This document shows, one piece after another, positions 39,366-49,700 of a DNA stretch of 64,000 nt. Below the pieces are notes generated by a model that was not told the origin of the DNA, made no database searches, and saw only the letters and a program-made list of their open reading frames with translations. The position numbers and the translations under genes were made by a program. Position 1 is the stretch's first letter, and the number at the start of each line of letters is the position of its first letter. Where the stretch lies: the NCBI GenBank assembly GCA_030407085.1, contig CM059585.1, positions 97,248,501 through 97,312,500 on the forward strand, given 5' to 3'. The stretch is from Trichopria drosophilae. Taxonomy: Eukaryota; Arthropoda; Insecta; Hymenoptera; Diapriidae.

Positions 39366-41971
39366 ATCCCTATCAGGACGGGCAACTGCAAAATAACCGA
39401 AAAAAAATAACCGGTCGAAAACCGCCAAAAAATAACCGTCGTACAACCGTAATTACCACGAAAAAACCGGACTACGAGAAAAAGGCGTATGGTTAAAATT
39501 TATAAAATCACCGCAGAATAACCGATAAGAAACCGCTCTTCAGGAGCGTCAACCGGTCATTTCCAGCAAAATTACCGCAAAATAACCGATAAAAACCCGA
39601 TCTTCAACAGCGTCGACCGGTCGTTTCCAGCCAAATTACCGCAAAATAACCGATGAAAAACCTCTCTTCAAGAGCACCGATCGGTTGTTTCTAGCGAAAT
39701 TATCGCTAAATAACCGATGAAAAACCACCATTCCAAAGCGGCGACCGGTCGTTTCTTGCACAATTACCTCAGAATAACCGATGAAAAACTATTGTTCCAA
39801 AGCGTCGACCGGATGTTTCTAGCGAAATTTATCGTAAATAACCGATTAAAAACCGCTCTTCTAAAGCGTCAACCGGTCGTTTCTCCCAAAATGACAGCAG
39901 AATAACCGATGAAAAACCGTTCTTCCAGAGCGTTGATCAGTTGTTTCTCGTAAAATTACCGCAGAATAACCGATAAAAACCGTAGTACCATAGGGTGGAT
40001 CGGTCGTTTTTCTTAAAATTACCGTAGAATAAACGATAAAAAACCGCTGTTCAAGAGCGGCGGCAGGTTGTTTCTCTCAAAATTACCGAAGAATAACCGA
40101 TGAAAAACCGCGGTTCAAGAGCGGCGGCCGGTCGTTTCGGACCAAAATTACCGCAGAATAAACGCTGAAAAACTGCTCTTCAAGAGAATATAATAGTTAA
40201 TAATTATTTGCAAATATATTTATATATGAGGTTTTTATTTACTTATTTTCTGTTTTGTTATGCATATCTATAATCATCTTTTATAGATCTAACAAAACTG
40301 CTCAGTCGCTGTAGTAAATGTGTATGTAGGTACCACGATGAAAGAATTCACAAACGTGCATGGTGAAAACCCGAACGGTCAGGCTTATTATACGAATTAC
40401 GGCGCTACTTCGCTAGAGGATTTCGACGCCACCTACTGCTGGCCGAGAAAACTCTATTTGAATGAAGGGTACTGTTTGTCGGGACGTATCGTGTCGAAAT
40501 CACCGCTGAATAACCGCTAAAAATCTGTTAATCAAGATCGCCGACCGGTCATTTTGCGAGAAATAGATTTTTAGCGGTCATTCAGCGGTCATTTCGACAC
40601 GATACGTCTCGACGAACAGTATCCTTCATTCAAATAGAGTTTTCTCGGCCAACGCTAGGTGGCGTCGAAATCCCCTAGCAAAGTAGCGCCGTAACTCGTA
40701 CAATAAGCCTGACCATTCGGGTTTTCACTAAGCACGTTTGTGAATTCTCTCATGGTGGTACATACACATTTACTACAGTGACTGAGCAATTTTGTTAGAT
40801 CTATAAAAGATGATTATAGATATACATAACAAAACAGAAAATGAGTAAATAAAAACTTCATATATATACATGTTATTGCAAATAATTATTAACTAATTCT
40901 CTTGAAGAGCGGTTTTTCAGCGGTTATTTTGGTCCGAAACGACCGGCCGCCGCTCTTGAACCGCGGTTTTTCATCGGTTATTCTTCTGTAATTTTGAAAG
41001 AAAAGACCGGTCGTCTCTCTGGAACAACGTTATTTCATCGGTTATTCTTCGGTCATTTTGAGAGAAACGACCGATCCACCCTATGGTACTACGGTTTTTT
41101 TATCGGTTATTCTGCGGTAATTTTACGAGAAACAACTGATCAACGCTCTGGAAGATCGGTTTTTCATCGGTTATTTTGCGGTAATTTTGGTTCGAAACGA
41201 CCGACCGTCGCTCTTGAACAGCGGTTTTTTGTCGATTATTGTGCGGTATTTTTACGACAGAATTAACCGGTCGACGCTCTTCTACGACATGTTTTATCGG
41301 TGATTCTGCGGGAATTTTGTAAAAAACGAACGGTCGTCCCACTGGAACAATGGTATTTCATCGGTTATTCTTCGGTAATTTTGAGAGAAACGACTGGTGG
41401 ACGCTATGGTACAGCGGTTTTTTATCGGTTATTCTACGGTAATTTTAAGAAAAACGACCGATCCACCCTATGGTACTACGGTTTTTTATCGGTTATTCTG
41501 CGGTAATTTTACGAGAAACAATTGATCAACGCTCTGGAAGAACAGTTTTTCATCGGTTATTCTGCTGTCATTTTGGGAAAAACGACCAGTTGACGCTCTA
41601 GAAGAGCGGTTTTTAATCGGTTATTTATGATAAATTTCGCTAGAAACATCCGGTCGACGCTTTGGAACAATAGTTTTTCATCGGTTATTCTGAGGTAATT
41701 GTGCAAGAAACGACCGGTCGCTGCTTTGGAATGGTGGTTTTTCATCGGTTATTTAGCGATAATTTCGCTAGAAACAACCGGTCGACGCTCTTGAAGATCG
41801 GTTTTTTATCGGTTATTCTGTAGTTATTTTAAGAATACTAACCATATGCCTTTACCAGGTTTTTTCGCGGTAATTATGGTTGTACAACGGTCATTTTTTG
41901 GCCGTTTTCGACCGGTTATTTTTTTCGGTTAAATTACCGTTAAAGTGCGGTCGCCCGTCCTGATAGGGATG
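39366..41971. mobile_element. Fold-back transposon with tandem-repeat arms
   Basis: The ends are perfect 18-bp inverted repeats (ATCCCTATCAGGACGGGC at 39366-39383; its complement at 41954-41971). Each arm is an array of ~63-bp units carrying AATAACCGAT-AAAAACC, a small CTCTTCAAGAG-type palindrome, ACCGGTCGTTTC and AAATTACCGC: about 11 units in the left arm and roughly 15 in the right arm, in opposite orientation. The middle (about 40190-40900) is also inverted, turning around near 40546 with a loop of about 40 bases. Open frames of up to 90 codons run through the arms because the unit is a multiple of three; they are not genes. Structure matches fold-back (FB-like) elements. No transposase is present. 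Confidence 0.85.
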
Positions 41972-42337
41972 TCCGATTTCGAGTTGTACCAAACTCTTTA
42001 CTCCAAAAATGTATGAAACCTCCGACTCCGAAACACGCCAACGTTCCGACTCCGAAATTCGACCATGTTCTGACTCCGAAACGCGCCCTTGCTCCGATTT
42101 CGAAATTCCTAGATCCGATTCGACACTTTAATTATGTCAATAGTTGAAGACGATTTTAGGATCATAAATCGAATTGCATCTCCTCAAGTTCACAGAGGCG
42201 TTACAATTGGTATTACTCCGTTTCCCGCGTGTCGTCGCTATACGTGAAGGGCCCGCGTACATACATAGAACCTATAGGCACCCTTATTGCGGCTGCAGCC
42301 GACTTCTGTGAGGAGTACCCCCATTCGGGTGTGCAAT

Positions 42338-42369
42338 GGCGTGGGGAAAACTGCAGAAAACCCCACGCC
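42338..42369. repeat. GC-rich 9-bp stem hairpin
   Basis: GGCGTGGGG and CCCCACGCC are separated by a 14-base loop that includes CTGCAG. It sits in an unusually GC-rich stretch (42240-42380) within the right part of the outer inverted repeat. Confidence 0.45.
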
Positions 42370-42603
42370 AGGTACCGCAAATAATAATTTCGATTCTGTC
42401 CGGAACACGTTTACAACACCGCTGCACGCGACTGCGGATTAATTAGCCGCTTAAAATTCTTAAAATACCCATACAATTTCCCCCTTTAAATTGCATACCA
42501 ATTATCTATCATTCACATTTTTTGGTCACTAGCTCCTAGTCTGTATAACTTGCTACTATTTTATGTGACTGCATTTTGGTAACCCGAAAAAGACCTTACT
42601 CCA

Positions 42604-42788
42604 CCGCGTATTGTCGTTTGGTAATGATACATACACCCAACGAATTTAATTCGCACCGGGAATTACCTCGGATTTCTCTGTTTCTCACATTAAGCGATAT
42701 ATAGGTAAAAACAAGGACGACTGCGGATTTCCCCGTGCGAATTAAATACGTTGGGTGTATGTAGGTATTATAACCAAAAAAGACGATG
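42604..42788. mobile_element. Short inverted-repeat element with ~60-bp arms
   Basis: The left arm (about 42604-42665) and right arm (about 42726-42788) are reverse complements. The best core is ATACACCCAACG, then TTTAATTCGCAC, and a looser TCGT-TTTGGT-AT match lies further out. It is not coding despite a 68-codon frame across it. Confidence 0.55.
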
Positions 42789-43605
42789 CTAGCACCAGAC
42801 AATCATAGTAATTATTCCCTGTTATTAAATGTTACGCATATGCACCGTATAAATCTATGAAATCTGCTTTCCGTGTACTCAGCATTTGGACTATACTGTA
42901 TATTACTATATATTTGTTCTCTTGTATATCAGATGACCACGTTTTCAAAAACAAAAAGTATCTTTTAGGAATAAAATGAAATAAATGAAACGCAATTCTT
43001 CAATACAGAAATGGTAAAGCAATGTACAAGTTCGGTTGGTAACAAAAACGGAGCATATTTGTCACACATTTAGGAGAACCTTTGATGATCTGTTGTTAAT
43101 CTGTGCTCATGTCTTTTATCTGTCCATCTACATATATGCTTTTCTATGGTCTAAGACCTATCAAGTACGAACAGTTGACTTAAAGTTATCTTAAAGTCGA
43201 CTATTTTCTTATACTATTTACAGTACAGGTCAGGCATGAAAAGGTGCGTTCTGCTTCGGTGATGATACCTCACTAGGTATATGTTTATTCTATGACCATA
43301 TCTATTCGCCACCATGTTTTTCTCCATCGTCCGGCAGCGATAGAATTTTCACTAATGGAATCCCGCCATTTGATTCCAATAACTGATCGTTTTCCACCGT
43401 TTTGACACGATTCGTATTTCTGTTCGATACATCGGATAATACGGGTTTTTAAATCTAATTTATAAATATAGTAGTATAAAAAAATTGTTTACAAAGTTAC
43501 GTTTCACACCGCTTTTACATGACTCATATTTTTATTCGATACAATAGATAAGAGTTTTTAAACCTAATTTATAAATATTCTGACCTTAAACAAAAATTAA
43601 CAAAC
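42789..43605. other. Upstream region of the RING gene
   Basis: No element or exon recognised. It should hold the RING gene promoter and 5' untranslated sequence. Two similar stretches, near 43400-43460 and 43505-43580, share GACACGA/ACATGA-T-GTATTT-T-TTCGATAC and TTTTTAAA-CTAATTTATAAATAT, so there is a local ~115-bp duplication. Confidence 0.4.
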
Positions 43606-45595
43606 ATGTCGATAGCTGATTGTACAACGTTATTGGTGCAGTATCGCATGAAGGTACGTATACAATGTTGCCGTTTGTAAACACATTTCATGAAACACGG
43701 CTAATAAAAATTTACATAATTATTGTCGGTTACATTTAAACTTACTTTGTTGCAACTGCTCAAAACGCATCGAATCCTAACTGACGATTTAATTTTACAG
43801 AATAATTTCACATTCTATAATTCAAATTTACTTATGATTTTAGTATGCGGAAGATCTGGAAGATATTCTGCAATGTCCGGTTTGTTTGGAGCGGCCAGAA
43901 GGTGATATACTTTTGTGCATCCAAGGTCATCACATCTGCACTACGTGCCATCAGCAAATACACGAATGTCCCATGTGTCGCAGTAGATTTTTAGGAACGA
44001 GAAGTTTTCTGGCGGAAAGTTTAGCCTTGAAACTGGACGAAATAAAAGTTAGTTTCTTTCAAAAAATTCCTAGAAGTATCTAAAGTAGACGACGGGTAAA
44101 AAACTTATATTTTACAGACGTCCCTTCTGGATCCCAGTCACACAACTAATAAAAGAGTACTCAGAAATAAAGTATCTCGATACACTCAAACTGATTTCAA
44201 AGTAAACGATGTAGAATTGAATATAAACAATAATGTTTCGAACACAACCGTCATTCAACCGTCGCAACCACCGGCGACTTCCCTGTCGAGACCACCTGTC
44301 GGTAAAGGAATATACCCGTGTCGAATATTCAATTGCCTCGAGAAACATCCACACGGACGAATGATTCCGCATTTAAGATATTATCATGCGCAGCGATTGT
44401 ACAAGGTATGTTCAAATATTTTTTAACCCTTTCAGTCACCAATTTTTCCAGCCATGGCATTTTTTTTAAATATTTAAATTATTTTAAATATATTTAAAAA
44501 TACTTGAGTTTTTGAGGTCGCTAATTACGAATCTGGTGTGAGATTTTCAAAATTCAAAATGGCAGATCCAATATGGCCGACCTAAAATTTGAAAGAAAGA
44601 ATTTGGCTCATATTGAGTATATAGGGGTTTTGTAGGTCGCCGATTACAAATCCGGTGTCAGATTTTCAAAATTCAAAATGGCAGATCCAATATGGCCGAC
44701 CAAAAATTTGAAAGATAATGAATTGGCTAAGCTTTGGTATTTTTTCGTTTTTTATTTTATATTTTGATTCGTAATCAGCGACATTAAAAACACCTGCATA
44801 CCAAATTTTAGGCAAAATCAAAATCTTTCAACATTTTTGTCGGCCATATTGGATCCGCCATTTTGAAAATTGAAAATTCAAATAATAATAGCGATTAGTT
44901 CTTCCTGGCATGAATTTATTTTGAAAATTATGCCTTTTTTTGGTACTAATTTGTTATTAACAATCATTATTTTAAATAATTTTGCAATATTATTTTTTGT
45001 TAACACTTATTGGAGTCTTAGGATAGGAACAAAAAAAGGCATCGAAATCGATAGCATCTAGGTGGGACCCTGATGCCCGACTGACTGAAAGGGTTAATCG
45101 TAGAAAATTATGAAAAAGTTCGCATTACGATCCGTTTCTTTTCTAGATTCAAATTTCGGATAAAACTTACACTAATTCTTGGGAATTAAAATATGCGAGT
45201 AACGAAACGTTCGACTCGGCTTTGCATATTTCAAGTATGGGAATTTTCTTCATGATTATCCGCATCAATGAGAATGGTGACTTTAAAGGAAACTTACAAA
45301 TTGTTAACAGCCATAATAATGCTCAACAATTTAAATATAAATTGGAAGTAACTAATGGCCGAAAAAGTATAAGCTTCAGTGATTCGGTAAGTGAGCTAAA
45401 AATATGTTGCTGACTTTAAAAAAAAATGATTTATTAAAAACAATACATCCGCAGGTTCCTTCGTGTAAACTGAACGAAACGAAACTGGAATTGAGAAACT
45501 TAAAAGTAAGCAAATCGGAAATGTTGGACATTGTAAATAAAGAGACGCTATTTACTTGCATGCTAACTTTAAAGCGTCTTGTGGAGCATTTGTAA
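43606..45595 (+). CDS. SIAH-like RING-finger E3 ubiquitin ligase
   Basis: Five exons: 43606-43653, 43844-44047, 44118-44405, 45147-45386 and 45455-45595. Every junction is GT/AG and in phase, giving 306 residues. A C3HC4 RING finger lies at residues 27-61 (Cys27, 30, 41; His45; Cys48, 51, 58, 61), close in spacing to SIAH proteins. This predicts recruitment of an E2 enzyme and ubiquitin transfer to a substrate. A second Cys/His cluster at 152-174 (C-x4-C-x11-H-x4-H) could be a reduced zinc finger. The C-terminal part, about 126 residues, is in the place of a SIAH substrate-binding domain but is not clearly recognisable as one. It belongs to the insect SIAH-like group; the substrate is unknown. 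Intron 3 holds a TTAA-flanked repeat. Confidence 0.8.
44427..45093. mobile_element. 667-bp TTAA-flanked element with CCCTTTCAGTC ends
   Basis: The ends are inverted repeats, CCCTTTCAGTCA in both directions, with TTAA directly outside each (44423-44426 and 45094-45097). Inside are two direct ~120-bp units beginning about 44510 and 44630, with GATTAC-AATC-GGTGT-AGATTTTCAAAATTC and AAAATGGCAGATCCAATATGGCCGACC. An inverted copy follows near 44765-44870. The TTAA duplication with CCC...GGG ends is the signature of piggyBac-type insertion; no transposase is present. It is cleanly within intron 3 of the RING gene. Confidence 0.75.
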
Positions 45596-45854
45596 ACGAC
45601 TCGACTACACCTTCTATCAGGGTATTGTAAATTGAACTGACTCCGCTTGATTTTGTACGTTTATACAACAAAAATAGAGTAATGCCGACAAGTTTATATT
45701 AAGACAACCAAAGTTATTGGCTCGGTGATAAGTGGCCTTTATTACAATAGATTTCATTACTGTTGCGTCGTTAGCATTGTGTGTATTTTTAAAAACTGAT
45801 TGATATTTCATGCTGTACCTTACGATTTGTTCTTGGCTGGTATCAAAGTTGACA

Positions 45855-45860
45855 AATAAA
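45855..45860 (+). terminator. Poly(A) signal of the RING gene
   Basis: AATAAA 260 bases after the stop codon, the first canonical signal found on this strand after the gene. Confidence 0.5.
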
Positions 45861-46712
45861 GAACAAGTTTACTTTCAACGTAATGTATTTGTTGATAATG
45901 AATATAACTGTCATCAATTTCGTTATGATTAAACGCAATCGTTGATACATGGCTATTAGTCTATCGACTGCCTCGTCGTTTCTTTCTTTCGGCAGCTCTG
46001 CGAAACTAAACAAGCCTAGAACTCGTGTATCTTATTAAGATTAACGTATCAGTCTCTAGCTGCTTTACACGTCGTTTACGATATACAAAATCTATTTACT
46101 CGTCGTGCCTCTTGTCTCGAGCTGTCGATGTTATATTCTTCTCGTTTTTTAAAATAATGCCCCGTCACTCCCCGAGTGAAGAATTAAAAGTACATCGAGT
46201 AAAATACAAATTTGGTCGGTACGTTCGACCGCTCTCCGTCGAATTATATCACTATCCGAAACGAAAATAAATAATTAAAAAAAAAAAAAATTAAACAAAT
46301 TGAAGGAACGCAGAAAAGAGAAGATACATCCGGGGCGATTACTTCGGTCCTCGCGCTAACGCTTAATAGAGGCCACTCTATTCATGTGCGGAGAAGATCC
46401 GGCAGCTAAAACTTGTCGCACCTAACGCGTCCTATGCAAATAAAAGATTTCTGTCTCTCTCCGAGACTCGCCATCTAAATCATCCGTCTAATCCAGTGGT
46501 CGATAGTCAGACTGACATTTCCATTTCGATGGAGCGTAGAAATTTTTTAATTCGCGTCATCAGTGAAGAATTATTCGGTGAATAGTAACTTTGTCGATAC
46601 AGTTGTGTGTAACGGCTTCGATCGTGCTCAGTTACGCCGAGACCCGCGTGTTGGGTGAAAGGGTCAGTTTCCTTTGCATGTGTGGTGTCATCGCTGCCCT
46701 TGGCGTCTTCCT
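45861..46712 (-). other. Convergent region holding the SMG7 3' untranslated sequence
   Basis: Lies between the RING gene end and the SMG7 stop. Read on the minus strand it should be SMG7 3' untranslated sequence. An ATTAAA-type signal occurs near 46546, and the first canonical AATAAA on that strand is at 45738-45743, inside the RING 3' untranslated region. A plus-strand frame at 46025-46270 is AT-rich and unrecognised. Confidence 0.45.
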
Positions 46713-49700
46713 TCAAGTACCACCCTCGCGCAATGACTTTTGCTGTTCCAGAAGTCGTTCCAGGGGTGAGGGTCCCGGGCCCGACCACAACGACTGCTGG
46801 TTCATACGTGTCTTCATCTGCTCTTGGCTCGACGGATTCGACATCTGACCTCCGACACTCCAGCTATTGCCGCTGAACAACGAGTACGTGTTGCCGGTCG
46901 CTGAAGGCTGCTGCTGTTGCTTCTGGTCCATCTGCAATGTTTCAAAATTAGAACCAGTTTGTAAAATTTAGTGAACTAACCTCTTCGCTGCGGCAGGAAT
47001 TTCACAAAAAGTGATCAAAATGCGGGACAAAAAGTTTGGTTAGATTATACTTGGTGTTTAGGGTTTTTGGGACTCTGATTACGAAACTGAAGTCAGATTT
47101 TGTAAATTCAAAATGGTGGGTTCAATATGGCGGACAAATTTTATAAATTCCAAATATTTTGCTTGATACTGAATACAAATTTAAAGTCAGATTTCAAAAA
47201 TTTTAAATGTTCAAAATTAAGGCAATTTGTTGCCTGACCAAGCAAAAAAATGAAACTGTAACGTGCGAGCCATACGTGCGTTTCTTTTTCCATAATAAAT
47301 TAAAGTTTTTAGAAGCTAGCCGAAAAAGTACAACATGCGGTTTCCTTGTACAGCTGCATATCATAAATTTTAGATAAGCCTAACCAAGCCTGGGAACTAG
47401 AAAATGGAACCGCCGATCACACACGCGTTTTCTTTCATGTATTGAAACAGATGTACTTTTATGTATCTTAAGACGGAAAACCGTCATAAAGTTATCTAAT
47501 TTAAGATACGTCTCGAGTCTGAAACCCTTGAACATTTCCAAGCTTCTAGAAACTTCATATTTAGAATATTCTAGAAAATAATATTTTGTTTAAATTACAA
47601 AAGAACCATCCGATTATTTTTACGAAATGATTGAAAGTATCTTCTTTAATTATTGAATCTCAAGTGAAAACGATTCACATAAACCCATATTAAAAACGAT
47701 GGTTCTTTCGTAATTCATTATTGTTAGTTACAATAATATCGTATGTTAGTATTGTTATTTATACTTTTTAGAAATATTAATGTATAATTAGAATTAATAT
47801 TAATTATTAATAGAATTTTTATTGTAAATCGCTTGTCTCATCGACAAGTTTGCTCAAGCCACACCCCTCGACGCTTTTCCGCGCGTCTCACTCCCTTCTA
47901 CCTCAAAAAAAAAAGGCCCTCCACTAACTCCCACTTACAAATCCAAATTTCCACTGAAAAACTCTCTTCGGCCACTATAAAAGGGGGCGCACATTCTGAC
48001 CAATTCGTCAGTTAGTCTCCACCAGCCACCAAGTCAGAGGATCCATCCGACAAACAACTCCCGAAAAAGTAAGAACTCGCCCCTGTTTGAATACTTTCTT
48101 GTTCCCAAAGAAGTATTTAAACCTTAAAAATCGCCCTAGTATTAAACTATTTCCCTTAGAGTCTATGCGAGTGCTAGACTGTTTCCCTAAACTATTTCCA
48201 ACATTCCTTTAGAGTCTATGCGAGTGCTAGACTGTTTTCCTAAACTATTTCCAACATTCCCTTAGAGTCTATGCGAGTGCTAGACTGTTTTCCTTGAACT
48301 TTCCAATATTTCCTTTAGATTCTATGCGAGTGCTAGACAATCTAAACCCTTATAAACAAACAGTCCACCTCGACCCATTATAAAAATTGACCTTACCTTT
48401 TTTTTGTTCTACGAAATATTCTAAGGAACATTTCGTAGCCCCATTCTTTTAGTAATTCTGCTTAATATTGTTACAGTGGAATTAACAAGAAATGAAATCC
48501 TTGCTAAAATTGCGAAGAAACGTAAGGTTCTCGCAATTTTAAAATATGTGTATGCTCAAAACCCCCGACCCCGGATCTTGAAAAATACACAAAGGATAGA
48601 AAAGTATATAAATATACTGAAGTCACAATTAACGAAAGATATCTCAAATTCTACGGAATTTGAAATCAATCGTACCCCTGAAAAACCAATTGAAGAAATA
48701 GACCCCGAAGCTATTTGGACCCGACTCTTTAATTTAGGGAATAAGTTTTTAAACTATAAGAACGGTGCGGAATTTAATGTAACTTAATAATAATTTTTGA
48801 AATAAATAAATTTTTACCTATTAATTTTCTAATAATAATTTCTTTTCCTAGCCTTCGAGCGTCCTAAGTTAAGAAGGACGATTCCTTTTAATTTATTTTT
48901 TTTACATGCATGTGTTAAGTCTCTATTTTATTATTCGGACGTAACAAAACAAAAAAATTTTAAACGAAAATACAAAAAATACACCAAAAAATTTAAAAGT
49001 AAAATATAAAAAAAAAAACAACAAATTTTAACAAAAATACAACAACAAATTTAAAAAAAAATACAACAAAAAATTGTAAAACAAAAATATAAACATTTTT
49101 AAACAAATTACAACAAATTTATAAAAAATACAACAAAACTACAAAAATCAACAAAAAATTTTAACCAAAATTACAAACAATTTACCTAAAATTTTAAGCA
49201 AAAATACAAACAATATTAATCAAAAATACAAAAAATACAACAAAAAATTTAAAAGAAAAATTAAAAAAAATACAACAAAAAATTTAAAAGAAAAATAAAA
49301 AAAAAATACAACAAACAATTTTAAGCAAAATTACAACAATATAACAACAAATTTTAAACAAAAAATTTAAAAGAAAAATTAAAAAAAATACAACAAAAAA
49401 TTTAAAAGAAAAATTAAAAAAAAAATACAACAAAATATTTTAAGCAAAGATACAAAAAATACAACAAACAATTAAGCAAAATTACAACAAATATAACAAC
49501 AAATTTTAAACAAAAAATTTAAAAGAAAAATAAAAAAAAAATACACCAAATTTTTTAAGCAAAGATACAAAAAATACAACAAACAATTTTAAGCAAAATT
49601 ACCACAAATATAACAAATTTTAAACAAAAAATTTTAAACAAAAATACAAAAAATAAAAAAATAAAAAATTACAAAAAATACAACAAATTTTAACCTAATT

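Larger units (their letters stand above)
38764..42542. repeat. 3.8-kb outer inverted repeat
   Basis: The 41 bases at 38764-38804 are perfectly reverse-complementary to 42502-42542. The match continues inward for about 60 more bases with few changes (AAGAATTTTAAGCGGCT appears in both arms, near 38849 and 42445). A further shared GTATAGCGACGAC lies at about 39278 and, inverted, at about 42230. Inside sits the fold-back transposon at 39366-41971. The outer pair may be the ends of an older element into which the fold-back inserted. Confidence 0.7.

Noticed and set aside
40994..41506. Plus-strand open frames of 68-90 codons with repeating FHRLF and GYS motifs
   Set aside because: They run through the ~63-bp tandem units of the fold-back arm. 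The unit length is divisible by three, so open frames repeat in both arms and on both strands.
39366..41971. CRISPR-like array of regular repeats
   Set aside because: Units are contiguous without unique spacers, the two arms are inverted, and the context is a eukaryotic transposon.
46025..46270. Plus-strand frame of 81 codons followed by an A-run
   Set aside because: No recognised motif or splice context. It lies opposite the probable SMG7 3' untranslated region.
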